This document shows, piece after piece, positions 35,241 to 44,742 of a stretch of DNA of 64,000 nucleotides (its first letter is position 1; each line of letters begins with the position of its first letter). Source of the DNA: Acidobacteriaceae bacterium (GTDB lineage Bacteria > Acidobacteriota > Terriglobia > Terriglobales > Acidobacteriaceae); assembly GCA_031296325.1 (NCBI GenBank), contig JARLFY010000030.1, positions 46,803 through 110,802 on the forward strand, given 5' to 3'. Made by a program: the position numbers and the translations under genes. The notes beneath the pieces were generated by a model. It had not been told where the DNA came from and made no database searches. It worked only from the letters and a program-made list of their open reading frames with translations.

Positions 35241-35891
35241 TCAGCGTTTCGAGGATTCATTCAGTCGCGACTGGCGGAAGTGGTAGGCAACCCCGATGGT
35301 TACAACTCCCGGATGCAGCGTTCCAAGCGGGAATCCCAGCCAGTTCTGATACTCGTAGTCCGCGCGAAGGTTGAGGATGCTGGTGAGATTGTAGTCAACC
35401 CCGCCGCCGTATGAGGTGGTGTTATAAGCCAGATTGGCAATATTCCCCGGATAATTGAAGACTCCGCGTCCGACGAGAAACTTTCCGTAGGGGATAAATC
35501 TTCCGTAGTTCCAGTGCAGGCGAGGGCCAATCTCATAGATGCGCTGGTAGGCGGTAGAGTCTTCGGAGGGGCGAGTCTGATGAAAGTCGGCCTCAAAGCC
35601 AAAGTGACTATTGAAGTCGAAGGCGGCATATATGGCCTCTCCTTTCAGAGTCATCCGGTTATAGCTCAGATTCTGGTTGTAGTCCGAACTGCCCTGAGCG
35701 AAGCCCGCGCCGAACTGTAGATCGCCGGCGCGCGTTGCCGTGGGAAGACTTTGCGCAGGAGCAGCCGTCGAGCCTGCCAATACTGTGCCCGCAGCGAGGG
35801 CAACGCCCCAGAAGAATCGACGGAGCGGAGTTGGCTGGCGAAGGTCTCTGCCAAGTGTGTGCATGGCTCGTGTTTGTAGGGAACGATTCAT
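35241..35891 (-). CDS. Outer-membrane beta-barrel protein
   Basis: A 216-residue protein with a long N-terminal region and signal segment (RFFWGVALAAGTVLAGSTAAPAQ, ending near residue 46; a second ATG at residue 10 may be the true start). The mature part is an eight-stranded OmpA/porin-like barrel judging from alternating strands (DLQFGAGFAQGSS, GFEADFHQTR, SYGGGVDYNLTSILNLRADYEYQNW) and a final strand GVVTIGVAYHFRQ. It follows the 1247-residue gene by 20 bases on the same strand and may be cotranscribed. Confidence 0.82.
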   Translation of the reverse strand: MNRSLQTRAMHTLGRDLRQPTPLRRFFWGVALAAGTVLAGSTAAPAQSLPTATRAGDLQFGAGFAQGSSDYNQNLSYNRMTLKGEAIYAAFDFNSHFGFEADFHQTRPSEDSTAYQRIYEIGPRLHWNYGRFIPYGKFLVGRGVFNYPGNIANLAYNTTSYGGGVDYNLTSILNLRADYEYQNWLGFPLGTLHPGVVTIGVAYHFRQSRLNESSKR

Positions 35892-35911
35892 TGTTCACTT
35901 TCTCTTGAACG

Positions 35912-38900
35912 CTACTTAGCGGCGACGCTAAGAGTGTAAGTCGCGGTACGAGTTAGAGTTCCATCGGTAACGCTAACGGTATAGGTGTAGGAGCCGGGAG
36001 CGGTGTAGGGAGCGTTGCTGTCGGGAAACTTGCTGGAACATCCGCCCAGGCCCAGCGAGACCGATCCTGCAAGCAGAAGCAGCATGAACAGTCGAACAAG
36101 TCTCCCGCGCAAGCGACGGCGCGCGACGAGTAACAGCAGGCCGGAGAGAGCCGCCAGAACGCTCAGGCCAATCTGCCTGCGCCCCGATCCTCCAACGCCG
36201 CCATAGCCAATGACGGCGTACTCGGCGGTCGTGGTAATCGGCATGTCAAAGGTAGTGACGCTGGCGAGTTGCACGGTGGTCTGCGCCGGAGTGCAGAGCG
36301 AGGCCGTCGCGGCTGTACTACAGGTCACGGTGACGCTGGAGTTAAAGCCGCCAATCGGCGTCAGCGTGATCGACGGAGTGACGCCGAAGCCGGCAATCGC
36401 GCTGCCCGACGTGGGCGCGATGGCGATGGCGAAATCGACTCCATTGCCGGTAAGCGCAACGGAAATCACGGGATACTTCGTGTCGTTCGTGTTGATCGTC
36501 AGGGTGCCCGCGCGAACTCCCGTGGCGGTAGGCGTAAAGATGATGGAGACGGTGCAGTTCGACTGACCGGCAAGGCTGGAGCCGCAGGTCGTCGTCTCGG
36601 CGTAGTCGCCAGAGATTGCGATCGAGGTGAGGGCGATGCTGGCGTTGGTGTAGTTGGTGACGGTCAGCATCTGCGTTGCCGAGCTGAAGCCTATGTCCAC
36701 GTTGCCGAAGGCGAGCGAGTTGGCGGAGGATTCGACGTCGGCCACACCGCGTCCGCTTAGCGTTGCGGCCAGTGTGACGTTGGCCGAGGCCGTGGAGGTG
36801 ACGGTCAGCGTTCCCGTTCGCGCACCGAGCGCGGTTGGGGCAAACTGTACGCCGATGGGACAGGAAGCTCCCGCCGCGACCACGCCGCAGCCGTTCGAAC
36901 TGACGGTGAAGTCGCCACTACCTACTACCGAGCTGACCGTCAAAGGAATCAAAGAGGTGTTGGTCCAGATAAAGCTCTGCGCTGTGGAGGTGAGGCCGAG
37001 AACGACGTTGCCGAAGGCGGCGCTGGCGGGTGTAAGCGTCGCTGTGGTGGGCAGGCCCGTGCCGGTCAGCGCCGCCGTCAACGTTGCATTGCCGGTGGAG
37101 GTGTTGACGACCGTAAGCGTTCCGCTCAACGAGCCTGCGGCGGTGGGCGCGAAGACAACCGAGACGGCGCAGGTGGCTCCAGCCGCCAACGTGCCGGAGC
37201 AGGTTGTCGTGCTGGTGAAGTTGCTGGAGGTCTTGACCGAGCTGATCGCGATGGCAACGGTGGAGGTGTTGGTGACAGTGAAGGTCGTCGCCGCTGATGT
37301 GCCACCACCCGCGTAGATCGAACCGAAGCTCGTCGTGGTTGGCGTCAGCGTTGCTGTGGTGTTGAGTCCGGTTCCGGACAGCGCGACGGTCAGAGTCGGG
37401 TCGGAGGTTGAGTCGCTGGTAACGGTCAGGGTTGCCGTGCGCGCCCCCAGTGCGGATGGAGTAAAGGTCACCGACACCGTACAGATTGATCCCTCGGAGA
37501 GCGCAAGGCAGGAGCTGGTCTGGCTGAAGTCTGCCGCGTTGGTTCCGCTGATTGCGATATTGGTGACAGTGACCGTCGAGGTGAAGGTGGTGGTATTGGT
37601 AACAGTGACCGCCTGCGCAGCGGAGGTGGCGTTGAGTTCGATATTGCCGAAGTTGAGCGTCGTGGGCGAGATCGAAGCGGTAGTGGGAGACGGCGGAATG
37701 AGGAAGGAGACGACGAAGCCGTCGTGCGGAGTCAGTCCGGCGGCGGTCGTAGAACTGTTGGCATTGATCGCGGCGAAATCTGCGGAGAAGTGCGGCTGCG
37801 TAACCGCCGAGACGTAGCTGGCAAGAGAGGCGCTGGCCGTCGAATTGTTGGGCACTGTTGCGCTGGCCAGAATGTGTTCGTAGGTCACTGCGTCGCCGCG
37901 CTCAATGTAGTTATAGCGCGAGGTGGCAGCCACCTGCGTATTGAAGTCGGTCAACGCGGCGGTCGTGCTGGTGGCCTGATAGAGCGTGACCGCCTTTGCC
38001 GCGGCGGGCGAGCCGTCCACAATGCCGGTGACGTCCACATAGCCGTCGCTGAACTCGAAGGCGTTCAGGTTTCCCGCAACAACGACGTTGTCTCCAGCCG
38101 TCTGATAGCCCTGCACCAGCGCGCTGAGCGCGGATGCTTGCGCGGCGCGATGAGCGCGAATGTCGGGGCCGAGCGTGGCGTCGCCGATGTTGTCGCGCGG
38201 AGTCAAATGCACGTCGAGGACGGTGACCGGATAGCTTGGGCCAATGCTGCGTTTGAACTCTGCCTGCAAGACCAGAGGAGGACGCTCCCACAGCGTCGCC
38301 GAGCCGCCAGAGACCGTCGTGTAGGTGTTGCCGGCCTCTATCTGCGTGACGCTGTCAGTCACCACTGTCTTGGACTTGACCAGAAAGCCGAGATTCAGAC
38401 TGTTGGCATCGTTGCCCTGCGTCAGAGAGGAAACGTAGGCCGGACTGTCGGTTGCCAGCGAGTTGACCGAGCTAGCCAGATCGGTCAACGTGGGTAGATC
38501 CTGCACCTCTTGCAGAGAGAGAATGTCCGGCTCGCCCAGCGAGTTGACGATGGCGCTGGCGGCCTTGGCCAGTCGCGTTGCATAGGCAGCCGCAGTGACG
38601 GCGACCGCCCCGGTGGTTGCTCCCGTGGTGCTGTAGAAGCGATTCAGATCCAGCGTTCCGACGTGGAAGTGAGTCGAGTCCGCCGTGGCAGATGTCGTCG
38701 TAGCGACTGTGCCGCCAACCGTGCAGACGCTGGTAGGAAAAATGAGCAGTCGCGCGTAGCCGAGGATGTAGTCGATTAGCCCGATGCCAGAGGTCGCGCC
38801 CTTGGTGATACCACTTCCAGTGGTACAGGTAATCGTCTGCCCGACGGTGATGTTGACCGGAGAGCCGCCGAAGGTCGTAGTGTCGATCAGAACGCGCTGT

Positions 38901-39655
38901 GGATTGCCCGCCCAGGTTGCGACAGTCGATGGCGCGGTCGATGGAGTGTATTCATCTCCGGCTATTCCGGAGGAGCGAAAGAGATGGTTGTTCGTGGAAG
39001 AGTTGGAGGCAAGCGTAGCCCAGAACTGGCCAGTCGATGTCTCAGTCTCGGTTGATTCAGTAAGCGTTCCAGAGGTGGGCGATACGGCGTAGAAGGTCGC
39101 CGACATGGTCATGCCGGTATACTCCAGCGCTCCGCCGAAGCTGTTCAGCGTGGAGCCGGGAGAGATCGACTGCGTCATCGTTCCGCTGGTTGAGGTGACC
39201 GTGCAGGAGGTCGGCAGGATGCCAGTGCCGGGCGTGTCGGCGGCGGTGATGTCCGACGAGACGACCGTGTTGGACTCGACGACCTCGCCAACCACGGTGA
39301 TGCTAGCGCCAACCACGGCGCAAGCGGAGTTCACGCTGGCCACGCCGAAGACAGGCATTCCTTCGGCGGTCGCAACCAACGAGTCCCAGGAGGACGATGG
39401 CTCGGAGATGTAGACTGTGCCGGGAAATTCGCCGCCGCTCATTACACCGACGACGATGCCAGAGACCGAGACGGTCGAACCATAGTGCGAGTAGAGATAC
39501 TCAGAATCCGGCAGATAATATTTTGTGTTGCTGGAGGTGCCGGGAGAGACAACCATGATGTCGTGAATCGAGACAGAGGTCTGCGCCAGAGTTGTCGCAG
39601 CAAGCGCCGGGAGCAGGACGAGGAGCAGACAAAAAAGGAAGCGCCGAAATCGCAT
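35912..39655 (-). CDS. Large EEP-nuclease-fold / ASH-repeat surface protein
   Basis: A 1247-residue exported protein. The signal peptide (1-24) is followed by an OB-like strand region (VSVSGIVVGVMSGGEFPG) as in ExeM-type nucleases, then an endonuclease/exonuclease/phosphatase fold at about residues 325-655 (ILSLQEVQD, TVLDVHLTPRDN). Two key positions look changed: GDxN reads GNLN, and the terminal SDH reads TPH, so activity is doubtful. Four choice-of-anchor-D/ASH repeats (about 665-1040, for example LNFGNIELNATSAAQAVTVTN) follow. The end has two hydrophobic helices around VARRRLRGRLVR, a lipobox-like GLGGCSS and an Ig-like tail. Likely a cell-surface protein. Confidence 0.85.
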   Translation of the reverse strand: MRFRRFLFCLLLVLLPALAATTLAQTSVSIHDIMVVSPGTSSNTKYYLPDSEYLYSHYGSTVSVSGIVVGVMSGGEFPGTVYISEPSSSWDSLVATAEGMPVFGVASVNSACAVVGASITVVGEVVESNTVVSSDITAADTPGTGILPTSCTVTSTSGTMTQSISPGSTLNSFGGALEYTGMTMSATFYAVSPTSGTLTESTETETSTGQFWATLASNSSTNNHLFRSSGIAGDEYTPSTAPSTVATWAGNPQRVLIDTTTFGGSPVNITVGQTITCTTGSGITKGATSGIGLIDYILGYARLLIFPTSVCTVGGTVATTTSATADSTHFHVGTLDLNRFYSTTGATTGAVAVTAAAYATRLAKAASAIVNSLGEPDILSLQEVQDLPTLTDLASSVNSLATDSPAYVSSLTQGNDANSLNLGFLVKSKTVVTDSVTQIEAGNTYTTVSGGSATLWERPPLVLQAEFKRSIGPSYPVTVLDVHLTPRDNIGDATLGPDIRAHRAAQASALSALVQGYQTAGDNVVVAGNLNAFEFSDGYVDVTGIVDGSPAAAKAVTLYQATSTTAALTDFNTQVAATSRYNYIERGDAVTYEHILASATVPNNSTASASLASYVSAVTQPHFSADFAAINANSSTTAAGLTPHDGFVVSFLIPPSPTTASISPTTLNFGNIELNATSAAQAVTVTNTTTFTSTVTVTNIAISGTNAADFSQTSSCLALSEGSICTVSVTFTPSALGARTATLTVTSDSTSDPTLTVALSGTGLNTTATLTPTTTSFGSIYAGGGTSAATTFTVTNTSTVAIAISSVKTSSNFTSTTTCSGTLAAGATCAVSVVFAPTAAGSLSGTLTVVNTSTGNATLTAALTGTGLPTTATLTPASAAFGNVVLGLTSTAQSFIWTNTSLIPLTVSSVVGSGDFTVSSNGCGVVAAGASCPIGVQFAPTALGARTGTLTVTSTASANVTLAATLSGRGVADVESSANSLAFGNVDIGFSSATQMLTVTNYTNASIALTSIAISGDYAETTTCGSSLAGQSNCTVSIIFTPTATGVRAGTLTINTNDTKYPVISVALTGNGVDFAIAIAPTSGSAIAGFGVTPSITLTPIGGFNSSVTVTCSTAATASLCTPAQTTVQLASVTTFDMPITTTAEYAVIGYGGVGGSGRRQIGLSVLAALSGLLLLVARRRLRGRLVRLFMLLLLAGSVSLGLGGCSSKFPDSNAPYTAPGSYTYTVSVTDGTLTRTATYTLSVAAK

Positions 39656-40032
39656 GATGTCGAATACTCCAGGGTAGATATGCGTAGTGCATTAAATAAA
39701 ACAACGTGGATTAGACAGAGACAGAGCCTCACGCACGCAGTAATTCTTGCGCAGCTATTCTCCCGCACCATACGACGATCACTCTGAGCTGATTGATTAC
39801 ACCGCAGAAAAGAAATATGCCAGGCCGAATCCACGCGGCTGGAACGGCATGGGGAAGGCCGTCCGCGCAAGGATGAGTTGCGTCGGATCATCGTTGTAAC
39901 GCTTTATGTTGTGAAGACCGGAAGCCGATGGCCGCAGAGGTTCGCCAGGAACTAAGTCCTAAGGTCTGGCAAGAATCCTTTTCTATTGAGATAGTAGGCC
40001 GACTTCCCTGTTACGAAAAACTGGCTGCGTTT
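39656..40032. other. Spacer between the nuclease-fold gene and cusA
   Basis: A 377-base gap between two minus-strand genes. It should contain the promoter of the 1247-residue gene and the 3' end of the cus transcript. No hairpin with a T-run, no gene and no copy of the dispersed repeat were seen. Confidence 0.35.
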
Positions 40033-43000
40033 TCATTCGGGTTGAGCCTTTCGCAGTTCGCGTTCGCGCAGCCAGGTGAAGATTACCGGAGTCACAATCA
40101 GGACATGAACCAGCGAGCTAAGCATTCCGCCCAACACCGGCGCGGCGAGCGGACGCATGAACTCCGCTCCGGTGCGCGTGGACCAGAGCAGCGGCAGAAG
40201 TCCTGCAACGACGGTTGCGACCGTCATCACCTTGGGGCGAAGACGCAGCAGCGCGCCCTCCATAACGGCGGAGTGTAGCCCCGCGATCGTTAGTTTGCCA
40301 TCGATAACAATGCGCCGCGCAACCGCCTCTTCGAGATAGATCACCATCACGACTCCGGTTTGCACGGCAGTTCCGAAGAGAGCAATGAAGCCGACCCAGA
40401 CTGCAACAGAGAAGTTCAGACCGAGCAGCTTGACCAGAAAGACTCCGCCCGTGAGTGCGAAGGGGACAGCGAGCAGAACGTGCGCAGCCTCCTTCGCCGA
40501 GCCGTAGGTGCGATAGAGCAGGACGAAGATGACGAGTAGCACGATGGGGATTACCAGTTCCAGTCGCTTGCGCGCGCTGATCTGGTTTTCGTACTGGCCG
40601 CTCCACTCGACAAAATAACCGGGAGGCATCTTGACCTGCTGAGCGACGGCGAGCTTGGCCTGATCGACAAAGCCGCCGACGTCGCGACCACGCACGTTGA
40701 GTAGAACCGCCCCACGCAAGAGGCCGTTCTCACTGCTAATCATGGATGGGCCCATCGTCGTGCTTGTATGCACCACTTCGCTGAGCGGAACCTGCGCACC
40801 GTTGCTGCCGGTTACGAGAACTTCGCTGAGCTGCTGTGGGTTGTTGAGGAAGTCGCGCGCATAACGTACGCGCACAGGAAAACGTTGACGGCCTTCGATG
40901 GTGGTTGTCAGGTTCTTGCCTCCGATCGCGGTTTCGATGATGTCCTCAATATCCGCGATGTTCAGTCCATAGCGATCCGCCGCCGCGCGATCCACCGTCA
41001 TCTCCAGATACGGTGCGCCTGTTGTGCGTTCGGCATAGAGATCAACCGCGCCGGGAATCTGCTGCACAACCTCTTTAATCTCCGCCGACTTCTGCTCAAT
41101 CACACGCAGGTCGGGGCCAAAGACCTTGATGCCGATCTGCGTACGAATGCCGGTGGAGAGCATGTCGATGCGATTGCGAATCGGCTGTGTCCAGATATTC
41201 GTCACGCCGGGAATCTGTAGCTCGTCGTCCAGACGCGCTAGAATTGCGTCCTTCGTCAGCCCCTTTGGCCACTGATCTTTAGGCTTGAAGGTGATGGTTG
41301 TCTCACTCATGTTGACCGGCGCGGGATCGGTCGATGTATCGGCGCGGCCCACCTTGCCGACGACCATTGCAACCTGCGGATCGGCAGAGATAATCGCATC
41401 CTGCTGGCGCAGAATCTTGGTTGCCTCGGTCAGCGAGATGCGTGGATCGGTGATGGGCATGAACAGTGCCGTCTCCTCATCGAGCGGAGGCATGAACTCG
41501 GAACCGATCGTCGTCGCCGTATACAACGCGGCACAAAAGAAGATCAGCGCGACAGAGAGCGTGATTGCGCGATGACGCAACGCCCAACTCAGTGTGGGCC
41601 GATAGAGGTTGCGTAGTACGCGCATGATTGGATTCTCTTCTTCGCGATGAAGCTTGCCTCGAATCAGAAATGTGCAGAGAACCGGAACCAGCGTAATCGC
41701 CATGATGGTGGAGCAGAGCATGGCGAAGGTCTTGGTGAAGGCCAGAGGATGAAACATCTTTCCTTCCATCCCCGTAAGCGCGAAGACCGGCACGAAGGCA
41801 AGAATGATAATCACCATGGCGAACGAGATGGGCCGACCCACAAGACGCGCGGCGTTCAGCGTGATCTCCCCGATGTGTTCGCGATAGTTGCCGTGCTCGT
41901 GCTCGTACTGCTCCGCCTGACGAATAACATTCTCCGTCATTACGATGCCCGCATCTACGAGAACTCCTATGGCGATGGCAATGCCGCCCAGCGACATGAT
42001 GTTCGACGAGATGCCAGCGCCATGCATAAACATAAACGCGCCGAGAACCGCTAACGGCAGAGGAATCGTTACGACAAGAATGCTGCGAAAGTGCCAGAGA
42101 AAGAGAATATGTGCGAGTGTAACCAGAATGATTTCTTCGATCAGCGCGTGGCGCAGCGTGTCTACGGCGTGATCGATGAGAACTCCGCGATCGTAGAAGG
42201 GAACAATCTTCACGCCCGCAGGCAGGCCGGGCTGAATCTCGTCAATCTTCTGCTTGATCGCCGCGATGACCTCGCGTGCGTTGGCTCCGTAGCGAATGAC
42301 GACAACTCCGCCTACGGCTTCCTTGCCATCTTTATCGAGTACGCCGCGACGAAACTCCGGCCCAAGTTGCACACTTGCAACATTGCCGACCGTCACCGGC
42401 GTTCCGTTATATGCGCCTAGCGATATATGTTCTATGTCGTTTAGACCGCCGATCAATCCGATGCCGCGCACCATCTCTTCGGTGCTGCCCACCTCCATCA
42501 CCTTTGCGCCGACGTTGTTATTACTGCGCTCTACCGCGCCGACCACATCCTTCAACGCCATGTTGTAGGCGCGAAGTTTAATGGGATCAAGATCGATCTG
42601 GTACTGCTTAACGAAGCCGCCGACGCTTGCGACCTCCGCCACTCCCGGCACGGAGTTGAGTTGATATTTGATGAACCAGTCTTGAAGCGAGTGCAGCGTT
42701 CCGCTGTCGTATGGACCTTCCACCGTGTACCAGAAGACCTGTCCCACGCCGGTTGCATCCGGCCCCATCATTGGCGTAACGCCAGCAGGCAGAAAGCTTC
42801 CGGCAAGGTTGAGCCGTTCCAAAACGCGGGTGCGCGCGAAGTAGATGTCCACCGAATCCTCGAAGATGACATTCACCATCGAGAAACCGAAGGCCGACTC
42901 CGAGCGCACCGTGCGTACATGCGGCAGCCCTTGCAGATTAACCGTGAGCGGGTAGGTGATCTGATCCTCAACCTCCTGCGGACTTCGTCCGGCCCAGTCC

Positions 43001-43152
43001 GTGAAGACGATCACCTGATTCTCACTGAGGTCAGGAATCGCATCGATGGGTGTGCGCAACAGCGCCCAATAACCCCAGCCCGCCAGCACTGCATATAACC
43101 CAAGCAACAGCCAGCGATTCTTCAGCGAGAACTCGATTACACGGTTAATCAT
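40033..43152 (-). CDS. cusA: Heavy-metal RND efflux pump, CusA-like
   Basis: A 1039-residue inner-membrane proton-driven pump of the HME-RND class with twelve expected membrane helices and two large periplasmic loops. Early motifs [17 protein letters not shown] and [13 protein letters not shown] are typical of CzcA/CusA. In helix 4 the sequence [11 protein letters not shown] carries the first Asp and the Glu but not the middle acidic residue of zinc/cobalt pumps, which favours Cu(I)/Ag(I) export. It is the last gene of the operon, starting 9 bases after cusB. Confidence 0.93.
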   Translation of the reverse strand: MINRVIEFSLKNRWLLLGLYAVLAGWGYWALLRTPIDAIPDLSENQVIVFTDWAGRSPQEVEDQITYPLTVNLQGLPHVRTVRSESAFGFSMVNVIFEDSVDIYFARTRVLERLNLAGSFLPAGVTPMMGPDATGVGQVFWYTVEGPYDSGTLHSLQDWFIKYQLNSVPGVAEVASVGGFVKQYQIDLDPIKLRAYNMALKDVVGAVERSNNNVGAKVMEVGSTEEMVRGIGLIGGLNDIEHISLGAYNGTPVTVGNVASVQLGPEFRRGVLDKDGKEAVGGVVVIRYGANAREVIAAIKQKIDEIQPGLPAGVKIVPFYDRGVLIDHAVDTLRHALIEEIILVTLAHILFLWHFRSILVVTIPLPLAVLGAFMFMHGAGISSNIMSLGGIAIAIGVLVDAGIVMTENVIRQAEQYEHEHGNYREHIGEITLNAARLVGRPISFAMVIIILAFVPVFALTGMEGKMFHPLAFTKTFAMLCSTIMAITLVPVLCTFLIRGKLHREEENPIMRVLRNLYRPTLSWALRHRAITLSVALIFFCAALYTATTIGSEFMPPLDEETALFMPITDPRISLTEATKILRQQDAIISADPQVAMVVGKVGRADTSTDPAPVNMSETTITFKPKDQWPKGLTKDAILARLDDELQIPGVTNIWTQPIRNRIDMLSTGIRTQIGIKVFGPDLRVIEQKSAEIKEVVQQIPGAVDLYAERTTGAPYLEMTVDRAAADRYGLNIADIEDIIETAIGGKNLTTTIEGRQRFPVRVRYARDFLNNPQQLSEVLVTGSNGAQVPLSEVVHTSTTMGPSMISSENGLLRGAVLLNVRGRDVGGFVDQAKLAVAQQVKMPPGYFVEWSGQYENQISARKRLELVIPIVLLVIFVLLYRTYGSAKEAAHVLLAVPFALTGGVFLVKLLGLNFSVAVWVGFIALFGTAVQTGVVMVIYLEEAVARRIVIDGKLTIAGLHSAVMEGALLRLRPKVMTVATVVAGLLPLLWSTRTGAEFMRPLAAPVLGGMLSSLVHVLIVTPVIFTWLRERELRKAQPE

Positions 43153-43161
43153 TGGTTGCTC

Positions 43162-44742
43162 CTACCTTGCGCTGAGGTGTGTGTGTAATGTTGCAACAAC
43201 CGCGCCATTCCTGCGCGCTTCGACGGTGACGATCCACGAACCGGACATTCCTGGCTGGCCCTTGCCGATGTATGCGTTCTGGCTGGCCGACCACGCCAGT
43301 TCAAATGAACTCTTCATCTCCGGCATTCCCATCGATGGCATGGCTGGCATAACGAGTGTGACCGTGACGTGCGCATCGGCGATGGGCTTGCCATCCGCGC
43401 CCGTCAAATTTGCACGAAAGAGATTGTCCACGCCTGCCTTCAGCGGATTGCTGTCGGCGTGAAGTTCGATCTTTGTCGCGCCAGCATTGGCAGCGCTTCC
43501 TGCGCTAACGGGCGCGGGAGAATTATTTGCAGCAAACTCTTTTGACCCGCCGTACATGCCGGTTATGCCGGAACTCAGGTGAGCCTGAGAGTCGATGAGA
43601 AAGTTTCCGCTGAGAACGACTTTGTCGCCGCGCTGTAGTCCGCTCGTAATTGGAAAGAGATCGTCGGAGGGCGCGCCCACCGCGACTTCGCGCGCCTCGA
43701 AGACTCCATTGGGATGCGCAACGTAGACCAGCTTGCGCGTTCCGGTATCAAGAACCGCAGAGCGAGGAACGACGATTGACTCGCCAGGCGCGCGGCTGAT
43801 GAACGTCGCGTTGATAAACATTCCGGGCAGCAACTTCATGCCGGGATTGGCGACATGTACATGTACGGGAACGGTGCGCGTCTGCGGATTTGCTGCCGGT
43901 TCGATGAAGTCGACGTGTCCGTGCAATGTGCGGTTGGGCAATGCTTCGCTGGTGATCGACACCTCCTGCCCGCGACGAATCTGCGGCAACTGCTCCTCGT
44001 AGACATCGGCTTTAATCCACACCTGACTGAGGTCGGCAACGGTGAAGAGCGTGTCGCCCGCATTGACGTACTGCCCCTGCGTCACCTTGCGCTCGACCAC
44101 GCTGCCCGACGCGGAGGCATACAGCGTTGTGTGCGGAACGCCGCTTGTCGTCGGCGCAGCGATCTGCTTTTCACTGACGCCCCATAGCTGCAATTTGCGC
44201 TGGCTTGCGTTTACCAAAACATCGGCCTGCGTGCGCACGCTTGCATCGTCGGAGTCGCGCAGTTGCTTGCGATTCTCTTGCGCCAGTCGATAGTCCTCGA
44301 CTGCCGTCGCCACATCCGGGCTATAAACATCGGCGACAGCCTGACCGCGCCGTACGCTCTCGCCGGTGTACTGCACATAGAGTTTATCGACGCGTCCACC
44401 AATGCGCGCGCTCACTGCGGCAAGCTGCGCTTCGGGCTGCTCCACGCGGCCAAACGCATCAATGTCCGTCTTCAACGCCGCCGTGCGAACCTCGGCGACC
44501 TGAACTCCCGCCGCCGTAATCTCCGCCGGAGTCAGTTCCAAAGTCGTACCCGGTTGCGTGCCTTGATCGGCCAGCGGTTGCGCTGTAGCAGCGGGTTGCT
44601 TCATCGCCATCGTGCCCGCCGGCGTCTTCTCCGCTGCGTAGGTGTGGCGTTCGCTGACGATCAGAATTGCAGCAACCAGTGTGGCGGCAAGAACTCCTGC
44701 GCCAGTTCCCATTACGAATAGTTTTTTCTCCGTGGCAGTCAT
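43162..44742 (-). CDS. cusB: RND periplasmic adaptor CusB-like, with C-terminal YtkA-like domain
   Basis: A 526-residue membrane-fusion protein linking the pump to the outer-membrane channel. An N-terminal membrane anchor (about 10-28) precedes a Met/Gln-rich linker. The barrel-sandwich and helical hairpin follow (about 85-230, ARIGGRVDKLYVQYTGESV), with beta-barrel segments to about 400. Residues about 415-526 form an extra YtkA/FixH-like domain with a Met-rich patch (VMPAMPSMGMPEMKSS) suited to binding Cu(I) or Ag(I). The gene overlaps cusC by four bases (ATGA). Confidence 0.92.
   Translation of the reverse strand: MTATEKKLFVMGTGAGVLAATLVAAILIVSERHTYAAEKTPAGTMAMKQPAATAQPLADQGTQPGTTLELTPAEITAAGVQVAEVRTAALKTDIDAFGRVEQPEAQLAAVSARIGGRVDKLYVQYTGESVRRGQAVADVYSPDVATAVEDYRLAQENRKQLRDSDDASVRTQADVLVNASQRKLQLWGVSEKQIAAPTTSGVPHTTLYASASGSVVERKVTQGQYVNAGDTLFTVADLSQVWIKADVYEEQLPQIRRGQEVSITSEALPNRTLHGHVDFIEPAANPQTRTVPVHVHVANPGMKLLPGMFINATFISRAPGESIVVPRSAVLDTGTRKLVYVAHPNGVFEAREVAVGAPSDDLFPITSGLQRGDKVVLSGNFLIDSQAHLSSGITGMYGGSKEFAANNSPAPVSAGSAANAGATKIELHADSNPLKAGVDNLFRANLTGADGKPIADAHVTVTLVMPAMPSMGMPEMKSSFELAWSASQNAYIGKGQPGMSGSWIVTVEARRNGAVVATLHTHLSAR

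Noticed and set aside
37724..38497. A 257-residue plus-strand open frame
   Set aside because: Antisense to the nuclease-fold domain of the 1247-residue protein; repetitive Arg/Gly/Val composition typical of a shadow.
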